Assembly: GCF_017745095.1 (NCBI RefSeq)
Contig: NZ_JAGHZZ010000015.1
Location: 42,600-106,599 of the forward strand
Reading direction: 5' to 3'
DNA from: Sporocytophaga sp.
Lineage (GTDB): Bacteria > Bacteroidota > Bacteroidia > Cytophagales > Cytophagaceae
DNA length: 64,000 nucleotides
Position 1 is the stretch's first letter, and each line of letters starts with the position of its first letter. Position numbers and translations under genes: made by a program. Of the stretch, positions 1-6,985 are shown in pieces. The notes beneath the pieces were generated by a model that had not been told where the DNA came from, did not search any database, and saw only the letters and a program-made list of their open reading frames with translations.

Positions 1-1
1 T

Positions 2-1372
2 ACCAATCTGAGCACAGCCATTGGTAATATGACGAATGTAAAAGTAAGAAACTTCAAAGATCTTAAACTTCCATATAATCGCTCATTGATAAATAATAGT
101 GCTGATATCGAGAATGGAGTCAACAACGTTCAGGGAGAGATGGAATATAAGTTTTCTGATAAATGGAAATCTCAGACGAAATTCTTATATTCTGAAGGGT
201 ATTATAAGGATTTTATATGGACAACCTTGTCTTATATAACAGATTCAACTGTGATCAGACAATTCAGAAATCAGACTCCGGAGACCTTCGGAAATATTCA
301 GGCTCAGCAAAATTTCATTGGTGATTTTAAGATAGGTCCGTTTAGAAACAGGATGGTAATTGGATTTGATTATAATAAGAATTACAACTCGCTTAACAGG
401 ACTGCAATGACCAACTATGATACTATAAATATCAATAAGCCTGTTAAAGATTATAGCGCAGATAAGATCAACGAAATTTCTTCTAAACGTGGATTCAGCG
501 CTACGACCTTCAAGTCTGAAAGCTTTGGTGCGTATGTTTCAGATGCGCTGAACTTTACACCTAACTTAATGGTCATGTTAAGTCTGCGTATAGATAAATA
601 TTCAACAAAAGGTAACTATGATCTGGCTACCGGCATTTATTCCGGAACTTACGAGCAGGTTTCCTTGTCTCCTAAATTAGGTCTGGTGTATCAGCTTGTT
701 CAAGACAAAATCACTTTATTTACAAATTACATGAATGGTTTCGTAAACCTTGGTCCGGTTGCTCAACCTGATAACACAGTATTGGTTCTTAATCCTCAAT
801 ATGCTAATCAGTTGGAGGCAGGTGTGAAATTTGATGTTATAAAAAATAAATTGGCAGGTGGTATTAGTTTGTATGATATATCTGTTAAAAACTCGACTCG
901 TATTGATGTTATCAATGGCAAGAATTTTACGGTACAGGATGGAACTCAAAGAAGCAAAGGTTACGAACTTGAATTAATAGCTAATCCGGTTAAAGGGTTA
1001 AACATTATTGCAGGATATGCCAATAACGAAAATAAATATACCAAAGCTTCTGCTGCAATAGAAAACAAGTATGTTACAGCGAGCCCTAAACATGTAGGTA
1101 ATCTTTGGGTAAGCTATACAATATTTAATGGTGTTCTTGATGGAGTTGGTTTGGGTGTTGGTGGTAACTATGTTGGTGAATCATGGTTCGAAAGTTCTAA
1201 TTCATTTGTATTGCCATCTTATACGCTTTTGAATGCATCAGTATTTTATGAGCGCCCGAAATACAGAATTACTCTTAAAGGTAACAATCTGTTAAACGAA
1301 CACTATTGGAATCCTACCGGAACTCCTCAGAAACCAATTAACTTCCTGGCAAGTGTCGCATACAAGTTCTAA
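2..1372 (+). CDS. TonB-dependent outer-membrane receptor, 3' part
   Basis: This is the C-terminal part of a TonB-dependent receptor; the reading frame is open to the left edge of the window, so the plug domain and signal peptide lie outside. The visible part alternates short amphipathic strands and turns typical of the 22-strand barrel. It ends in a strand closing with Tyr-Lys-Phe, the usual outer-membrane C-terminal signal. The last 60 residues, with a NNLLNEHYW-type motif, resemble siderophore receptors of the FhuA/FoxA type. The next gene is a PepSY membrane protein that overlaps its stop, a pairing common in iron-siderophore loci. The role in iron uptake is therefore an inference from family and neighbour; the substrate cannot be told. 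Confidence 0.9.
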   Translation, partial: TNLSTAIGNMTNVKVRNFKDLKLPYNRSLINNSADIENGVNNVQGEMEYKFSDKWKSQTKFLYSEGYYKDFIWTTLSYITDSTVIRQFRNQTPETFGNIQAQQNFIGDFKIGPFRNRMVIGFDYNKNYNSLNRTAMTNYDTININKPVKDYSADKINEISSKRGFSATTFKSESFGAYVSDALNFTPNLMVMLSLRIDKYSTKGNYDLATGIYSGTYEQVSLSPKLGLVYQLVQDKITLFTNYMNGFVNLGPVAQPDNTVLVLNPQYANQLEAGVKFDVIKNKLAGGISLYDISVKNSTRIDVINGKNFTVQDGTQRSKGYELELIANPVKGLNIIAGYANNENKYTKASAAIENKYVTASPKHVGNLWVSYTIFNGVLDGVGLGVGGNYVGESWFESSNSFVLPSYTLLNASVFYERPKYRITLKGNNLLNEHYWNPTGTPQKPINFLASVAYKF

Positions 1373-2552
1373 AATCAGTATCAAAAAAATAATTGGTCAA
1401 ATACACCTCTGGCTCGGACTATTGTCCGGGCTAGTGGTATTTATATTGGGTTTTACCGGCTGTATTTATGCATTTCAATCCGAATTAAAGGAATTGGTTT
1501 ATGCAGATAGATACTTTGTGAAAACCAAAGGCCTAAAATCATTACCGATAAGTGTGCTTAAAGAAAGCGCACAAAAAGCATTAGGAAATGAATATCCCAT
1601 TACCTTTCTTCACTACATTCCGGAAACCTCTTATGCATATCGTTTCAGAGCTTCAAAGACAGAAGCAGAAGCTTTGACCTATGGAAGTAAAGTGCTTTAT
1701 AATAAAATGGCATTTGTAGATCCATATACTGCAAAGGTTTTATTTGTGGAAGATACAAAGTGGGAGTTTTTTAATGTTGTATTGCAAATTCATTACGATC
1801 TCCTTTTAAATAAAATAGGTCATCAGATTGTTGGATGGAGTACCGTAATTTTTGTTGTGATGTTGATCTCAGGTTTAGTTCTTTGGTGGCCCAAGAACAA
1901 AGCAGCTTTAAAGCAACGTCTTTATTTTAAATGGAAGCTTACCACCAAATGGAAACGCAAGAATTATGACCTTCATAATATCCCTGGATTTTATTCATTT
2001 GCACTTGCCTTAGTAATATCTCTGACAGGCCTCTGGTTTGCCTTTGAGTGGTTCAGACCACCTATAAAATATATTGCTAATGGAGGAAAGCCTTTGATAG
2101 AAGAAAAGAAAGTTTTTTCGGATACCACTGAAGCAGCTTCTCCTGACCTTGTAGATATTATAGAGAAGAATATCAGAGAAAGGAATATAAAAGGAGAATT
2201 TTTTTATATGACATTTCCTGAAGCTAAAAAAGCTCCGATCGTGGTTACGGCTATGCATAACAAAGATAATTTTGTTAAAAGAAGTCAGTATTTTTTTGAT
2301 AAGAATACCGGGAAGGAGTTAAAAAGTAGTCCTTACGAAAGTAAGAATAGTGCTGATAAATTCGGATTTATGATATACGATATCCACGTAGGAAAAATAA
2401 TAGGTTTACCAGGTCAGATATTAGCTTCCATCACAGCCTTGATTGCTGCCTCCCTACCGCTTACGGGAGTAATGATATGGATCGGAAAAAAAGGTAAGAA
2501 GCCTGATTCTAAGTCAACTAAAAAATCAAAAAGAACTATTGTGTCGGTATAG
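1353..2552 (+). CDS. PepSY-associated TM helix protein (iron uptake associated)
   Basis: A 399-residue inner-membrane protein of the PepSY_TM family. Four hydrophobic segments are visible near residues 15-37, 158-180, 212-234 and 355-378, with the periplasmic PepSY-like regions between them. The only start that keeps the conserved N-terminal KKIIGQIHLWLGL helix is GTG at 1353. This overlaps the receptor gene by 20 bp and implies translational coupling. Proteins of this family accompany siderophore receptors and are thought to help reduce or release iron from the siderophore. The C-terminal tail is Lys/Ser-rich and cytoplasmic. The family call is firm; the exact reaction is not known. Confidence 0.88.
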   Translation: MSHTSSKISIKKIIGQIHLWLGLLSGLVVFILGFTGCIYAFQSELKELVYADRYFVKTKGLKSLPISVLKESAQKALGNEYPITFLHYIPETSYAYRFRASKTEAEALTYGSKVLYNKMAFVDPYTAKVLFVEDTKWEFFNVVLQIHYDLLLNKIGHQIVGWSTVIFVVMLISGLVLWWPKNKAALKQRLYFKWKLTTKWKRKNYDLHNIPGFYSFALALVISLTGLWFAFEWFRPPIKYIANGGKPLIEEKKVFSDTTEAASPDLVDIIEKNIRERNIKGEFFYMTFPEAKKAPIVVTAMHNKDNFVKRSQYFFDKNTGKELKSSPYESKNSADKFGFMIYDIHVGKIIGLPGQILASITALIAASLPLTGVMIWIGKKGKKPDSKSTKKSKRTIVSV

Positions 2553-2559
2553 TCTCAAA

Positions 2560-3663
2560 TTAATTTGAGGATGAGAGTCTAGGTCTGCTTACAATAACTT
2601 TAGTTGTTTTTGTAAGAAAAGCTTCAATAGCATTGTCCCACGAGTCAACCTTTGTCGTTACCAATTCAGGATTTAATTTTTTAGCTTTTATAAGTTCCAA
2701 AACCTTTTCAGCGTCTGTTCTGGCATTTGCAAGACCTGTTTTGAATGTGACACCTTTACTATACATTTCTATTAAAGGCATTTTCATTTTCTTTAAATAG
2801 ATGCCGGAGCTGGATATCAATCCATTTGGCCTGACATATTTTATCGCTTTAAATAATCCTTGTTTATCAGAATTTGCTTCTACTACTATATCATATTGTT
2901 CATTGATGTTGGAAGAGGATTCAAGAACATTGTCTGCTCCACATCGTTTAGCCAACTCTAACCTTTCACTACTATAGTCCATATAATCGATCCTTGATGC
3001 TCCCATAGCATTTGCAATCAATACAGTATAAAGACCAATGCTTTTAACTTTTCCTCCGATTACAAGAATACTTTTATCTGGATTTTTTTCAAGCTCAGGT
3101 CCAACGTTTCTATAAGCATCGGGAATATTGTCGCTAAGACTTGCCAGATGAATAGGATTAATATGGTTGGGTATTTTTAAAAGCATTGCGTCAGCAAAAG
3201 GTACTTTTATCAGATCAGACATAGCTCCGCCATATTGAAGATGAGTACCGAAGCCATATGTAGACACAGGAGGGGTGTTACTGCAAGATCCTGTAACTCC
3301 ATTGTTGCAATTAATGCAGCTGCCACAGGAGATTTGAAAAGGAACAGTGACTACATCTCCAGGCTTTACTGTTTTTACCAGTTCGCCTGTCTCTATAACT
3401 TCTGCAACACACTCATGACCGAATGGAAACGGACCTTTGAAAAAATTTTGTCCAAACAATTTGTGAAAATCCTTATCTACTATTCTTAATACTGAGCCGA
3501 TATTAAGTTTAGTGCTCAAATTGTTAAAAAGATAAACGTCATCCAGATCACACTTAGCCGATGCAAAGGGCCTTACAATGGCTTGTAAGCTGCCATTAAT
3601 AACGGGGGTGTTTGTTTCCCTCCATTCGAGCTTTTCTTTTTTTATATAGTATAGTTGATTCAT
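2560..3663 (-). CDS. Zinc-dependent medium-chain alcohol dehydrogenase
   Basis: A 367-residue MDR-superfamily oxidoreductase. The catalytic zinc site is seen as Cys38-Asp and the GHECVAEV motif. The structural zinc lobe is seen as a four-cysteine run (CGSCINCNNGVTGSC). The Rossmann part has a glycine motif around VIGGKVKSIGL. Length and domain order match glutathione-independent formaldehyde or threonine-type dehydrogenases. It ends 8 bp from the convergent PepSY gene and is transcribed towards it, divergent from the Ro60 gene. The substrate cannot be assigned. Confidence 0.88.
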   Translation of the reverse strand: MNQLYYIKKEKLEWRETNTPVINGSLQAIVRPFASAKCDLDDVYLFNNLSTKLNIGSVLRIVDKDFHKLFGQNFFKGPFPFGHECVAEVIETGELVKTVKPGDVVTVPFQISCGSCINCNNGVTGSCSNTPPVSTYGFGTHLQYGGAMSDLIKVPFADAMLLKIPNHINPIHLASLSDNIPDAYRNVGPELEKNPDKSILVIGGKVKSIGLYTVLIANAMGASRIDYMDYSSERLELAKRCGADNVLESSSNINEQYDIVVEANSDKQGLFKAIKYVRPNGLISSSGIYLKKMKMPLIEMYSKGVTFKTGLANARTDAEKVLELIKAKKLNPELVTTKVDSWDNAIEAFLTKTTKVIVSRPRLSSSN

Positions 3664-3734
3664 GAGATGTTCGGCATAAAAGTTTGTAAGTATATATAAA
3701 TACTCTGATTAATAATAGATTTCTGTACACATAG

Positions 3735-3833
3735 TGCGTAAAAAATATCAGCGCAGTTTTTCTGCGTAATTCTGAAATATTATTATTTAATATTTTTTTT
3801 AAAAAAAATATTTGTGCGCAAATTGATTGCGTA
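3735..3833. promoter_or_regulatory. Putative operator region with TGCGYA repeats upstream of Ro60
   Basis: The hexamer TGCGTA occurs at 3735, 3763 and 3828 and TGCGCA at 3815. A CGCAG/CTGCG inverted repeat sits around 3752-3767, and a perfect 24-bp A8/T8-type palindrome covers 3789-3812. The spacing suggests a binding region for a regulator of the Ro60 gene or of the divergent dehydrogenase. No sigma-54 site was found here, unlike the Salmonella rsr-rtcBA operon. Function is inferred only from repetition and position. Confidence 0.35.
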
Positions 3834-3905
3834 GTTTAATCTCAACTTTGAATTATCAATCGGGGATAACAAGAAATACCGATAAAGTAATTAAACGATA
3901 CAACG

Positions 3906-5420
3906 ATGCGATTCAATTTTTTAAAAGGAAAAAATGTAGTGAGAAACTACGAAGGAGCTAAAGCTTATGAATTAACTCCAGAGATGGAGCTTTATTCTGC
4001 AGTTGTAACTGCAGGCCTCAGCGATTCATTTTATGAAAGCGGACATGAACGTTTGAAGAGAATTCAAAGTCTTATGATAGAAAATGATGCAGCGTTTGTC
4101 GCTAAGCTTGCTGTGTATGCTCGAACGTCTATGCATATGAGAAGTGTTCCGTTGGTACTTGCGATTGAACTTGCTAAATATTACTCAGGTACAGACCTTG
4201 TAAGCAAGACTGTAAAAGGTGTAGTGCAACGTGCGGATGAAATAACAGAACTATTGGCATATTATCAATTGGCAAATGGTAGAACAGGAACCAAAAAACT
4301 AAATAAACTATCCAAGCAAGTTCAGAAGGGCTTGTCCCAGGCGTTTAATAGTTTTGATGAATACCAGTTTGCAAAGTATGATCGAGATGGAGAAGTAAAG
4401 CTTCGAGATGCTTTGTTTCTAATCCACCCAAAAGCTAAAGATGGTGAGCAACAAAATATTTTCAATAAGATAGCTTCGCAGTCGCTTGAAGTACCATATA
4501 CCTGGGAAACAGAATTATCTGCCTTGGGACAAACAAAGTTTTCTGACGAAAAGGAAAAAGCATCTGCCTTTAAAGCTAAGTGGGAAGAACTGATTGAAAG
4601 TGAAAAGCTAGGATATATGGCATTGCTTCGAAACCTTCGTAACATCATTCAGGCAGATGTTGACTATACATGTATGCAAAAGGTGTGCTCCAGACTGAGT
4701 AATGCGCATGCTGTTGCAAAATCCAAACAGTTTCCGTTTCGATTTCTTGCAGCTTACAGAGAGGTAAAAGAGTTGAAGTCTGATTATGTTACAATGGTCC
4801 TTAGCGCCCTGGAAGATGCTGTTGTGGCAAGTGCTCAGAATATAAAAGGTTTTGATGAAACAACAAAGGTAGTAGTAGCCTGTGATGTTTCTGGTTCAAT
4901 GCAAAAGCCCGTATCTGCTAAGAGTAAAGTATTATTTTATGATATAGGGTTGATGTTGGCGATGCTTATGCAGTCAAAATCCAAAAGAGTAATCTCTGGA
5001 ATGTTTGGGGATAAATGGAAAATCATCAACATGCCCAATAATGGAGTGCTTGCCAATGTAGGAGAGTTTTATCGAAGAGAAGGGGAAGTGGGCTATTCAA
5101 CCAATGGACACCTTGTTATAGATGACTTGTATCTGAGAAAAATCGTGATGGATAAAATAATGATTTTCACAGATTGCCAACTATGGAATAGCACAGGTGG
5201 AAGTTGTTCAATAGCAGACTCCTGGAAAGACTATAAGAAAATAGCTCCTCAGGCGAAGCTTTATCTCTTTGATTTGGCCGGATATGGAAACAGTCCATTA
5301 CGTATAGAAGAGAACGACGTTTTCCTTATCGCAGGTTGGTCTGATAAAGTGTTTGATGTACTGGAAGCAATTGAGAACGGAGAGTCAGCTATCAGTAAGA
5401 TCAAAGAGGTGGAGTTATAG
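3906..5420 (+). CDS. rsr: TROVE-domain Ro60-like RNA-binding protein (Rsr)
   Basis: A 504-residue bacterial orthologue of the Ro 60 kDa autoantigen. The N-terminal two thirds are an all-helical TROVE/HEAT-repeat ring starting near residue 17 (YELTPEMELYSAVVTAGLSD). The C-terminal third is a von Willebrand A domain with an intact MIDAS motif, Asp327-Val-Ser-Gly-Ser-Met. In known systems the ring holds Y RNAs on its outer surface, threads misfolded RNA ends through its centre and can tether exonucleases such as PNPase. It is followed by a 1.5-kb array of Y-RNA-like genes on the same strand and by two RlaP-like nucleotidyltransferases, which fits an RNA quality-control or repair locus. Length and motifs are complete, so it is probably active. 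Confidence 0.95.
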   Translation: MRFNFLKGKNVVRNYEGAKAYELTPEMELYSAVVTAGLSDSFYESGHERLKRIQSLMIENDAAFVAKLAVYARTSMHMRSVPLVLAIELAKYYSGTDLVSKTVKGVVQRADEITELLAYYQLANGRTGTKKLNKLSKQVQKGLSQAFNSFDEYQFAKYDRDGEVKLRDALFLIHPKAKDGEQQNIFNKIASQSLEVPYTWETELSALGQTKFSDEKEKASAFKAKWEELIESEKLGYMALLRNLRNIIQADVDYTCMQKVCSRLSNAHAVAKSKQFPFRFLAAYREVKELKSDYVTMVLSALEDAVVASAQNIKGFDETTKVVVACDVSGSMQKPVSAKSKVLFYDIGLMLAMLMQSKSKRVISGMFGDKWKIINMPNNGVLANVGEFYRREGEVGYSTNGHLVIDDLYLRKIVMDKIMIFTDCQLWNSTGGSCSIADSWKDYKKIAPQAKLYLFDLAGYGNSPLRIEENDVFLIAGWSDKVFDVLEAIENGESAISKIKEVEL

Positions 5421-5462
5421 CTTTGTGCTTAAAGCAAAAGGCTTAAAGATCAAAGTAAAAGT
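5421..5462 (+). repeat. Heptad-period intergenic repeat, copy 1
   Basis: Immediately after the Ro60 stop is a run of 7-bp units carrying AAAGC or AAAGNN on this strand (CTTTNN on the other). It belongs to a family seen at about ten intergenic places in this window, usually next to gene ends. Confidence 0.6.
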
Positions 5463-5471
5463 TGCTGTATA

Positions 5472-5577
5472 TTAAGCTCAGTAAGGGGGGCTTTATGTCA
5501 ATATATTGAAGCCCTATGCTGGAAGTCATGCGAAGGATCTGAATAGCAAAGAACTTAGATCCTTCGCTGAACTTAAG
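5472..5577 (+). ncRNA. Structured RNA candidate, three-way junction
   Basis: An outer helix pairs TTAAGCTCAG (5472-5481) with CTGAACTTAA (5567-5576), with a single C/A mismatch. It encloses two hairpins: GGGCTT (5488-5493) with AAGCCC (5509-5514), and an 11-bp helix pairing 5530-5540 with 5557-5567. That makes a compact three-way junction of about 105 nt. It lies between the Ro60 gene and the Y RNA array. It lacks the GCCGTAG Y motif, so its class is unknown. It could be a processed leader, another Ro ligand or a regulatory element. Confidence 0.45.
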
Positions 5578-5590
5578 ATGAAAATAATTA

Positions 5591-5791
5591 TGATCCTGTA
5601 GCTTAAAAGGAAAAGCTGCGGAAAAATCACTAACCGCGGAGTGTAGGGATAGATCTGGTTGCGACTATGCGTTGCAATGAGTAGAGTTTACAGTGCACCG
5701 AAATATTTCAAATGGAATATCTTAGGGAAGCGTATTTACAGCCTTGCTGCTCGGAAACGAGAATGTGAGTTCGAATCTCACCAGGATTACC
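5591..5791 (+). ncRNA. tRNA-like RNA with a large insertion in the anticodon/variable region
   Basis: The ends fold like a normal-order tRNA. Acceptor GATCCTG (5592-5598) pairs with CAGGATT (5782-5788). A TA linker leads to D stem GCTT/AAGC with GG in the loop, and the T arm is a perfect GTGAG/CTCAC stem with the loop TTCGAAT (5770-5776). Between D and T arms lie about 145 nt instead of 22-40. They include a GCGG/CCGC hairpin with a 12-nt loop, a 7-bp hairpin around 5658-5676 and a GAAA-tetraloop hairpin (CTCG/CGAG). No proper anticodon loop is visible and no CCA is encoded. It is not tmRNA (no tag frame, wrong ends). It may be another Ro-associated RNA or a tRNA invaded by a structured insert. 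Confidence 0.5.
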
Positions 5792-5883
5792 TTAAGTTGT
5801 ATTTAATAAGTATTAAGTAGTAAGAATATGAAAATTCAAGCCGTTCTCTTTTGGAGAATGCTTTCAGGTTTGGGAGATAAAAA

Positions 5884-5995
5884 TTGAAATGCCGTAGGAT
5901 TGGGATACTTCGCTCACTTTGGGGTAGGGTCCTGACTGCAATGTCAGGAAGAGGTGCAAATCCTCAATAGCGGTCCCCGCCCTGATTCGCTTTTT
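5884..5995 (+). ncRNA. Y-RNA-like gene 1 (YrlA type, T-arm only)
   Basis: It opens with the array's shared 5' motif GCCGTAG at 5891. Strand AGGATTGGG (5896-5904) pairs, with mismatches, with CCCCGCCCT (5975-5983), followed by the shared ATACTTCG. The apical part has a 7-bp hairpin TCCTGAC/GTCAGGA (5930-5949) and a T-arm-like GAGG/CCTC stem with a 7-nt loop (5951-5965). No D arm is seen. The 3' motif TGATTC is a weak version of the TGAATTG seen in the other copies. This is the most divergent member. Confidence 0.55.
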
Positions 5996-6017
5996 GCTTT
6001 CGGTTTTTAATGAACAA

Positions 6018-6128
6018 TTAAGATGTCGTAAATGGGAGATCCTTCGTGGCTGAACTTTATAGTTTAGCAGGTTCGATCCCTGCGTCAGCAGCAATGCTGA
6101 ATTTGGCTCCCATTGAATATTACTCTTA
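6018..6128 (+). ncRNA. Y-RNA-like gene 2 (T arm plus GNRA-capped acceptor stem)
   Basis: Terminal TAAGA (6019-6023) pairs with TCTTA (6124-6128). The Ro-type helix AATGGGAG (6031-6038) pairs perfectly with CTCCCATT (6107-6114), flanked by the shared GTCGTA and GAATATTA motifs. On top sit a hairpin pairing 6051-6056 with 6061-6066, a perfect T arm GCAGG-TTCGATC-CCTGC (6067-6083), and an acceptor-like stem TCAGCA/TGCTGA closed by a GCAA tetraloop (6085-6100). No D arm is present. Compared with genes 4-6, the acceptor is closed by a tight tetraloop and the D half is gone. Confidence 0.75.
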
Positions 6129-6134
6129 GTAATG

Positions 6135-6202
6135 AACAGTGCCGTAAGACAGAGATACTTCGAACCTTCAATGAAAAACTCTGTCTGAATTGTCGCCTGT
6201 TT
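6135..6202 (+). ncRNA. Y-RNA-like gene 3 (minimal, no tRNA module)
   Basis: A 67-nt hairpin RNA. Terminal AACAG (6135-6139) pairs with CTGTT (6197-6201). The GCCGTA motif at 6141 faces GAATTGT at 6187, forming the putative Ro-binding internal loop. AGACAGAG (6147-6154) pairs perfectly with CTCTGTCT (6179-6186), with the shared ATACTTCG leading into a 20-nt loop. It keeps only the Ro-binding stem, so it could be a decoy or a competitor that occupies Ro60 without presenting a tRNA mimic. Confidence 0.75.
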
Positions 6203-6225
6203 ATTTTAAATGATTAAATTCAAAA

Positions 6226-6258
6226 TACTTTAAGCTTTGTGCTTTCTGCTTTAAGCTT
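6226..6258 (+). repeat. Heptad-period intergenic repeat, copy 2
   Basis: Units of CTTTNNG repeat every 7 bp just upstream of Y RNA gene 4. The same block stands at the same distance before Y RNA gene 5, which shows that repeat plus RNA were duplicated together. Confidence 0.65.
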
Positions 6259-6260
6259 AT

Positions 6261-6407
6261 AAGAATGGTGTCGTAGAGAAGAGTTACTTCGGCTTTTAAC
6301 CGGTAGGACGTGGGTTCGAATCCCACCAGAGTGACAAAGAATTAAACTCACTCTGTAGCTCAGTGGTAGAGCAACTTTGTACTCTTTTCGAATTATAACC
6401 CATTCTT
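6261..6407 (+). ncRNA. Y-RNA-like gene 4 with permuted tRNA module
   Basis: Terminal helix AAGAATGG (6261-6268) pairs with CCATTCTT (6400-6407). The Ro motif GTCGTAG faces CGAATTATAAC. The second helix AGAAGAGTTAC pairs with GTACTCTTTT (6379-6388) with one bulged T. The apical module is a tRNA read from the middle: a CGG-cttttaa-CCG mini hairpin, T arm GTGGG-TTCGAAT-CCCAC (6310-6326), acceptor 3' strand CAGAGTGA (6327-6334), a 13-nt cap loop, acceptor 5' strand TCACTCTG (6348-6355), TA, and D arm GCTC-AGTGGTA-GAGC (6358-6372). All eight acceptor pairs are Watson-Crick. The GAGTTAyyTC and 3' elements recall both animal Y RNAs and bacterial YrlA. Confidence 0.88.
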
Positions 6408-6470
6408 TATTCTTAGTAAAAGTAAATACTGATGACAAAATGAGATTTTTGAAACTGATTTTAAATAAAA

Positions 6471-6506
6471 TACTTTAAGCTTTGTGCTTTTTGCTTTCAG
6501 CTTAAA
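6471..6506 (+). repeat. Heptad-period intergenic repeat, copy 3
   Basis: Nearly identical to the block before Y RNA gene 4: tactttaagctttgtgcttt is shared, followed by further CTTTNNG units. It directly precedes the terminal stem of Y RNA gene 5. Confidence 0.65.
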
Positions 6507-6650
6507 AAGATTGGTGCCGTAGAAAAGAGTTACTTCGATTAAGGTTCGACAGGTCGTGAGTTCAATTCTCACCGGATAGATTTTCTTTATCCGTAGCTCA
6601 GTGGTTAGAGCAGTTTGTACTCTTTTCGGATTGTTGCCCAATCTTTTTTG
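6504..6650 (+). ncRNA. Y-RNA-like gene 5 with permuted tRNA module
   Basis: This is the most complete copy. Terminal AAAAAGATTGG (6504-6514) pairs over 11 bp with CCAATCTTTTT (6638-6648), and the T run may also serve as a terminator. GCCGTAG faces CGGATTGTTGCC. AAAAGAGTTAC pairs with GTACTCTTTT. The module has T arm GTGAG-TTCAATT-CTCAC (6556-6572), acceptor CGGATA (6573-6578) with TATCCG (6588-6593) across a 9-nt loop, then TA and D arm GCTC-AGTGGTTA-GAGC (6596-6611). The acceptor sequence differs entirely from gene 4 yet still pairs, which is covariation support for the permuted tRNA fold. Confidence 0.9.
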
Positions 6651-6689
6651 AAAGTGTTTTTTGCCTTTAGTGTTATGTTAAGGCTAATA

Positions 6690-6831
6690 GAATGATGCCG
6701 TAGAAAAGAGTTACTTCGGCTTTTCACCCGGTAGGACGTGGGTTCGATTCCCATCAAAGAGATATAAAATAAATCTCTCTGTAGCTCAGTGGTAGAGCGA
6801 CTGTACTCTTTTTGAATTGTTGCTCATTTCT
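6690..6831 (+). ncRNA. Y-RNA-like gene 6 with permuted tRNA module
   Basis: It has the shared 5' run from GCCGTAG through GAGTTACTTCGG and the 3' GTACTC-TTTTTGAATTGTTGC. The terminal helix is short here (ATGA with TCAT). The module has T arm GTGGG-TTCGATT-CCCAT (6738-6754), acceptor CAAAGAGAT (6755-6763) with ATCTCTCTG (6773-6781) with one A/C mismatch, and D arm GCTC...GAGC around 6784-6798. The stretch CTTTTCACCCGGTAGGAC before the T arm resembles the 3' half of a tRNA-Glu anticodon arm, hinting at descent from a real tRNA; that last point is inference. Confidence 0.87.
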
Positions 6832-6843
6832 TTAATTTAATGG

Positions 6844-6880
6844 TTAACTTTAAACTTAATACTTATTACTTACAACTTTT
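6844..6880 (+). repeat. Heptad-period intergenic repeat, copy 4
   Basis: A run of ACTTTAA, ACTTAAT, ACTTATT and ACTTACA units every 7 bp directly upstream of the last Y-like RNA. A reverse-complement relative (AAGTNNT units) lies at 5803-5827. Confidence 0.5.
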
Positions 6881-6953
6881 AAACAGGTGCCGTAGAAAAG
6901 AGTTACTTCACTGAAAATGAATCTAAATACTTTTTTCAACTTTAGTCCTGTTA
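6881..6953 (+). ncRNA. Y-RNA-like gene 7 (minimal, no tRNA module)
   Basis: AACAGG (6882-6887) pairs with CCTGTT (6947-6952). The 5' side from GTGCCGTAG to GAGTTACTTC is almost identical to genes 5 and 6. The 3' strand TACTTTTTTC pairs with GAAAAGAGTTA through a G-U wobble and the conserved bulge. Only a short loop with a TTCA/TGAA mini-stem is on top, so like gene 3 it is a bare Ro-binding stem. It ends 33 bp before the first nucleotidyltransferase start and could also act as the 5' UTR of that gene. Confidence 0.7.
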
Positions 6954-6985
6954 TTTTATATTGGATTTGAAAACAAAAGTGAGTC

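Noticed and set aside
3735..3905. Sigma-54 promoter in front of Ro60, as in the Salmonella rsr-rtc operon
   Set aside because: The closest TTGC has no GG 12 bases upstream. Only a weak vegetative-type box was found.
5591..5791. tmRNA (ssrA) candidate
   Set aside because: It has tRNA-like ends and a large insert, but there is no tag reading frame of the usual GENNYALAA type, no tmRNA 5' core and it is far too short.
5840..6960. CRISPR array because of regular repeats
   Set aside because: Repeat length and spacing vary, units pair internally as RNA hairpins and the spacers are not unique. There are no cas genes nearby.
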